Shown here: positions 6,157-9,127 of the stretch, piece by piece
Numbering within the stretch: the stretch's first letter is position 1
Layout: every line of letters begins with the position of its first letter
Made by a program: the position numbers and the translations under genes
NCBI GenBank assembly: GCA_963922535.1
Contig: CAWUIN010000106.1
Location: 1 to 9,127, forward strand
DNA from: Tectiglobus sp963922535
Lineage (GTDB): Bacteria > Pseudomonadota > Alphaproteobacteria > Rhizobiales > Hyphomicrobiaceae
Direction of reading: 5' to 3'
Length of the DNA stretch: 9,127 nucleotides
The notes under the pieces: model-generated
What the model saw: the letters and a program-made list of their open reading frames with translations, nothing else
Told to the model about the DNA's origin: nothing
Database searches by the model: none

Positions 6157-6346
6157 TATGCCTTTGGGATTAATCCGACTCAATAGGCAATTCCTTCGAA
6201 TGTGCAGCACGGATATGTGTCTGGGATGAGTTGCGTAACATGAGCAGCGATTTTGACGATCATTCCAAGCCAATCACCAGCAAGCCATTGACGCAACCGC
6301 TCTATATTTTTTTAACTCTTCCCGATTACGTACCATCCTCAGCCAG
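6157..6346 (-). pseudogene. second, diverged IS1595-type remnant (3' end of transposase plus right inverted repeat)
   Basis: The minus strand of this stretch aligns along its length with the last ~183 bases of the IS at 5171-5353. Both carry TTCGAAGGA, TTG, CTATTGA, CGGATTAA and a terminal repeat: ATGCCTTTGGGATTAATCCG here against ATACCTCTACGGTTTAATCC there. In translation, GMIVKIAAHVTQLIPDT matches NMIAKPPLTSRQLIRDT of the first copy, and AVASMAC matches LVARCLE one frame away, so the copy is frameshifted. Upstream of about 6346 the similarity fades; a 60-residue frame there (up to 6508, starting MTGLPGLEKSEHNRL) may be more of the same decay or unrelated. The two elements are related but clearly not recent duplicates. 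Confidence 0.65.
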
Positions 6347-6510
6347 CTTTAAAAGCCTGTAGGGCATTGGCGGGATCTGGACTGCAGCGAAGGCCAGACG
6401 ATAAATTCTGCTCACATCAAAATATTGATTTCCATCAAATCTGTAATTTTGTCTGTGCCGCACCAGGCGATTATGTTCGCTCTTTTCCAAGCCAGGCAGG
6501 CCTGTCATAA
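6347..6510. other. unassigned stretch between the IS remnant and the adhC promoter
   Basis: The only long frame is on the minus strand and ends at 6326. Its residues (for example YFDVSRIYRLAFAAV) resemble nothing I know. Its end overlaps the IS remnant in a different frame from the homologous segment, so I treat it as decayed sequence rather than a gene. Confidence 0.4.
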
Positions 6511-6539
6511 TTGAACGGATGCGATGCAATCAGTAAAAT
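6511..6539 (+). promoter_or_regulatory. sigma70-type promoter of adhC
   Basis: TTGAAC (6511-6516), a 17-base spacer, and TAAAAT (6534-6539) lie just before adhC. The predicted start at about 6546 leaves a leader of only ~11 bases that overlaps the AGGTGAAG ribosome-binding region (6543-6550). The spacer holds the direct repeat GATGCGATGC, which could be an operator half-site pair. Confidence 0.5.
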
Positions 6540-6556
6540 AGTAGGTGAAGTGAAAG

Positions 6557-7678
6557 ATGAAAACACGTGCCGCCGTGGCGTTTGAAGCCGGCAAACCTCT
6601 GGAAATCGTCGAGGTTGACCTCGAAGGTCCGCAGCACGGAGAGGTGCTTGTTGAAATCAAAGCAACCGGTGTTTGCCATACGGACGAATTCACACGTTCC
6701 GGTGCCGATCCGGAAGGCATATTCCCTGCAATTTTAGGCCACGAAGGGGCTGGTATCGTTGTTGATCTGGGCCCCGGTGTCTCAAGCCTGAAAAAGGGCG
6801 ATCACGTTATTCCTCTTTACACGCCGGAATGCCGCGAGTGCGAATATTGCCTCAACCCCAAAACCAATCTGTGCCAGGCGATCCGCACGACGCAGGGTAA
6901 GGGGCTGATGCCCAACGGGACGAGCCGATTTTCCTTTAAGGGTAAGACGATCCATCATTACATGGGCACCTCTACGTTTGCCAATTACACAGTCGTTCCG
7001 GAAATTGCGCTGGCCAAGGTGCGCGAAGACGCGCCGTTCGACAAAATCTGTTACATCGGCTGTGGCGTGACAACAGGTATTGGTGCGGTTATTAACACGG
7101 CCAAGGTTGAGGCGGGCTCCAACTGCATTGTCTTCGGTCTCGGTGGTATTGGACTTAACGTCATTCAGGGCCTCAGGCTGGTTGGTGCCGGTATGATTGT
7201 CGGCGTTGACACTAACCTCTCTAAAAAAGAATGGGGGGAAAAGTTCGGCATGACGCATTTCGTCAATCCTCAAGAGGTCGAGGGTGATTTGGTCGCTCAT
7301 CTTGTCGACTTAACTGGTGGTGGCGCAGACTATACGTTTGAATGTATCGGCAATGTTGATATTATGCGCACAGCTCTCGAAGCAGCGCATAAGGGCTGGG
7401 GAGAAAGCATTATTATCGGCGTTGCGGGTGCAGGGCAGGAGATCAGGACACGGCCCTTTCAACTGGTCACCGGCCGCTCGTGGCGCGGTACGGCTTTCGG
7501 CGGTGCGCGTGGCCGCACTGATGTTCCTCGGATTGTTGAATGGTACATGGACGGCAAGATCCAGATCGATTCGATGATCACGCATATGATGGCATTGGAG
7601 GAGATAAACACCGCTTTCGATTTGATGCACGAAGGAAAATCGATCCGCTCAGTGGTTGTTTTTTGGGGCCTTCAGTAA
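6557..7678 (+). CDS. adhC: S-(hydroxymethyl)glutathione dehydrogenase / class III alcohol dehydrogenase
   Basis: Cytoplasmic zinc enzyme that oxidises S-hydroxymethylglutathione (formaldehyde bound to glutathione) to S-formylglutathione with NAD; the family also reduces S-nitrosoglutathione. The product is 373 aa, close to the family's ~370. Catalytic zinc ligands are Cys40 in GVCHTDEF, His62 in GHEGAG and Cys169 in GCGVTTG. Structural zinc ligands are Cys92, Cys95, Cys98 and Cys106. The nucleotide fold is GLGGIGL (194-200), and class III segments such as GTSRFSFKGK, HHYMGTSTFANYTV and RPFQLVTGRSWRGTAFGG are present. ATG at 6557 fits the usual MKTRAAVAFEAGKPLE start. The C-terminus is FWGLQ after SVVV, a few residues longer than usual. 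The usual partner S-formylglutathione hydrolase (fghA) does not follow; the next gene is convergent. Confidence 0.96.
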   Translation: MKTRAAVAFEAGKPLEIVEVDLEGPQHGEVLVEIKATGVCHTDEFTRSGADPEGIFPAILGHEGAGIVVDLGPGVSSLKKGDHVIPLYTPECRECEYCLNPKTNLCQAIRTTQGKGLMPNGTSRFSFKGKTIHHYMGTSTFANYTVVPEIALAKVREDAPFDKICYIGCGVTTGIGAVINTAKVEAGSNCIVFGLGGIGLNVIQGLRLVGAGMIVGVDTNLSKKEWGEKFGMTHFVNPQEVEGDLVAHLVDLTGGGADYTFECIGNVDIMRTALEAAHKGWGESIIIGVAGAGQEIRTRPFQLVTGRSWRGTAFGGARGRTDVPRIVEWYMDGKIQIDSMITHMMALEEINTAFDLMHEGKSIRSVVVFWGLQ

Positions 7679-7874
7679 CGCACTCCATCTTTTAACGAGG
7701 ATCTGAGCTGCAACGCACAGAAATGAATTGCGTATTAATTGATAAAATCATCGTAGCGCAAATCTGCAGAATCAAAACCAATATACGCGTTATGTATATT
7801 GATGTATCGCAGATGTAACGTCCCGCGGCTGTCGGGTGGCGGCTTGCAGGGTATGGCCAGCTAAGGGCGCCCGC
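7679..7874. other. gap between the convergent adhC and aapM genes
   Basis: No gene was found. An AT-rich stretch (7730-7815) is followed by a GC-rich one (7820-7870) containing the 8-bp palindrome GGGCGCCC. No clear terminator for adhC is seen on the plus strand. Confidence 0.5.
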
Positions 7875-7906
7875 AAAAATAAAATGAACGGTTTCAACGC
7901 CGTTCA
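7875..7906 (-). terminator. Rho-independent terminator of aapM
   Basis: On the minus strand TGAACGG (7900-7906) pairs perfectly with CCGTTCA (7885-7891) around an eight-base loop, followed by TTTTATTTTT (7875-7884). The aapM stop codon (7894-7896) lies in the loop. Confidence 0.75.
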
Positions 7907-9030
7907 GTATTCAGCCTTTCTTCTAGATGACGGCTGTAAGCTGCCATAGCATAGCACATGATAAAGTAGATCACCGCGGCAAATACCAGGCCTTCAACAT
8001 AATACGGACGCCATATAGGATCGCTGGCGCCAAGGCGGATGGTACCAAGAAAATCAAACATCGATATAATGATAATAAGGGTAGTGTCTTTGAACAGGCC
8101 GATGAATGTGTTCATCGTCGGCGTAATAACGAGTTTCAACGCCTGCGGCAGTATGATCAAAACGGTTTTCTGCCAGTAAGACAACCCCATGGCATCGGCT
8201 GCCTCATACTGCCCCTTTGGAATGGCCTGTAAGCCACCGCGGATCACCTCTGCCACGTAGGCTGCGGAGAACAGAGTAAATCCAATCAACGCACGCAGCA
8301 GCTTGTTAACGTTCATACCTTCCGGCAGAAAAAGTGGGATCATCAAACTTGCCATGAAGAGTATTGTGATTAACGGTACGCCGCGGATGATCTCGATAAA
8401 GAAGATGGAGATCGTCTTGACAACGGGCAAATCCGACTGCCGGCCAAGCGCAAGCAGAATTGCGATTGGAAATGATAGCATGATGCTGATCACAGCAAGG
8501 ATTAGAGTAACCGGCAGACCGCCCCACTTGTCAGTCTCGACAAAAGTGAGCCCGGAGTTTATTTTGATCGTGAACCCAAAGATATCGACTGGAAAGCCGC
8601 CACCTTGCATGAGTATGAACATCGTTGGGACCGCCAGCAACCAAATAATCACAAGGGGCCGGCTCCATTTCGAGGTGTCGAGCGAAACAACGATCAGCGT
8701 CACCAGCATGATCATCATGAGCAGCGGACGCCAGTGCTCCGCTTGTGGATAAAGGCCGAAAACAATAATTCGGAATTTTTCGGTAATGAAATCCCAGCAG
8801 GCACCTTTGGCAACACGGCAGGCGTCTGAATCCGGCGTAAAAGAATACCCCCACCAACTTTGCGGATCGGCGGTGATTGTCAGGATTGCATCAGCTATAG
8901 CCCACCCGTAGATGGCAGGCAGCAACCAGGCGAGGAATATCGCAATGAGAACCGTGACAATTCCGTTGCTCCAACTGTTAAACAGATTTGTGCGCGCCCA
9001 GTTCAACAGGTTCGTGTGTCCCCAGTTCAA
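7894..9030 (-). CDS. aapM: general L-amino-acid ABC transporter permease (AapM type), 5' end incomplete
   Basis: Inner-membrane permease of the broad-range AapJQMP amino-acid importer. In the visible 378 residues: TM segment about 22-44; a periplasmic part with DACRVAKGACWDF; TM segments around 103-117 and 125-141; then the HisM/GlnP-type permease core with GLPVTLILAVISIMLSFPIA (171-190), EIIRGVPLITILFMASLMIP and the cytoplasmic EAA loop YEAADAMGLS followed by LP (275-295), which contacts the ATPase AapP. The C-terminus is RHLEERLNTERR. A TTG at 9030 is the first possible start in the open frame, but the frame stays open to a TAG at 9073-9075, and the earlier codons (RPHLRSWARTNL) look like true N-terminal AapM sequence. 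The real start is probably lost in the G-rich contig end. aapQ, normally upstream, would lie beyond the window; aapP is not downstream within it. Confidence 0.9.
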   Translation of the reverse strand: MNWGHTNLLNWARTNLFNSWSNGIVTVLIAIFLAWLLPAIYGWAIADAILTITADPQSWWGYSFTPDSDACRVAKGACWDFITEKFRIIVFGLYPQAEHWRPLLMMIMLVTLIVVSLDTSKWSRPLVIIWLLAVPTMFILMQGGGFPVDIFGFTIKINSGLTFVETDKWGGLPVTLILAVISIMLSFPIAILLALGRQSDLPVVKTISIFFIEIIRGVPLITILFMASLMIPLFLPEGMNVNKLLRALIGFTLFSAAYVAEVIRGGLQAIPKGQYEAADAMGLSYWQKTVLIILPQALKLVITPTMNTFIGLFKDTTLIIIISMFDFLGTIRLGASDPIWRPYYVEGLVFAAVIYFIMCYAMAAYSRHLEERLNTERR

Positions 9031-9051
9031 CAGGTTCGTGCGCGCCCAGGA
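8983..9051 (-). repeat. 24-bp in-frame tandem repeat in the 5' part of aapM
   Basis: On the minus strand, TTGAACTGGGGACACACGAA (from 9030) and TTGAACTGGGCGCGCACAAA (from 9006) begin two 24-base units. A third, partial unit upstream (9051-9031) begins TCCTGGGCGCGCACGAA. They encode SWARTNL, LNWGHTNL and LNWARTNL. Other AapM proteins as I know them have one such Trp-Ala-Arg-x-Asn-Leu motif just before the first TM segment. Confidence 0.7.
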
Positions 9052-9077
9052 ACGGAGGTGCGGACGGCTGAACTAGC

Positions 9078-9119
<42 letters not shown>

Positions 9120-9127
9120 TTTATGGG

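Noticed and set aside
6240..6362. A 40-codon plus-strand frame beginning MSSDFDDHSK
   Set aside because: It lies antisense within the IS1595-type remnant, whose nucleotide homology to the first copy explains the sequence better.
6326..6529. A 67-codon minus-strand frame starting at TTG upstream of adhC
   Set aside because: It overlaps the adhC promoter at one end and the IS1595 remnant at the other, in a different frame from the homologous segment; no SD and no recognisable domain.
6782..7630. Minus-strand frames of 106 and 172 codons inside adhC
   Set aside because: They are antisense shadows of adhC, in which every catalytic and zinc-binding motif is intact.

Overview
The window looks like one contig from an alphaproteobacterium, most likely in the Hyphomicrobiales (Brucella/Ochrobactrum-type or a close relative). 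I infer this from three recognisable housekeeping genes: a UDP-glucose 6-dehydrogenase, a class III (glutathione-dependent formaldehyde) alcohol dehydrogenase, and an AapM-type general L-amino-acid ABC transporter permease. No rRNA, tRNA or CRISPR array was seen. The last ~50 bases are an almost pure G tract, probably a sequencing or assembly artefact at a contig end.

Layout: (a) 1-296: the possible 3' tail of a plus-strand gene and a weak small minus ORF. (b) 297-1622: ugd on the minus strand, with a good SD and a plausible promoter. (c) 1623-2253: about 630 bases without a convincing gene, holding a 140-bp element bounded by 28-bp imperfect inverted repeats. (d) 2254-6346: an AT-rich accessory stretch. 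It holds two unassigned membrane-anchored genes on the minus strand: a 637-aa protein with signal peptide, Ig-like domain and several TM segments, and a 216-aa protein with two TM segments and an SH3-like domain. Between them lies a decayed IS1595-family element (4373-5354, plus strand) whose ~24-bp terminal inverted repeats I can recognise. A second, more diverged IS1595-type 3' end (6157-6346) lies in the opposite orientation upstream of the SH3 gene. (e) 6511-7678: adhC with a near-consensus promoter. (f) 7894 to about 9072: aapM on the minus strand, convergent with adhC, with its own terminator. Its 5' end is lost in the G tract, and its N-terminal codons contain a 24-bp in-frame tandem repeat.

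The core genes do not form a pathway together: ugd supplies UDP-glucuronate for surface polysaccharide, adhC removes formaldehyde, aapM imports amino acids. The unusual part is the insert between ugd and adhC. Two orphan envelope genes lie on the same strand, both apparently start at TTG with good SDs, and they are split and bounded by IS1595 debris. The right ends of the two IS remnants face each other across the SH3 gene, and the best sigma70-like promoter of that gene has its -35 hexamer exactly at the edge of one remnant, suggesting IS-made expression. Whether the two orphans form a system cannot be told from sequence alone.
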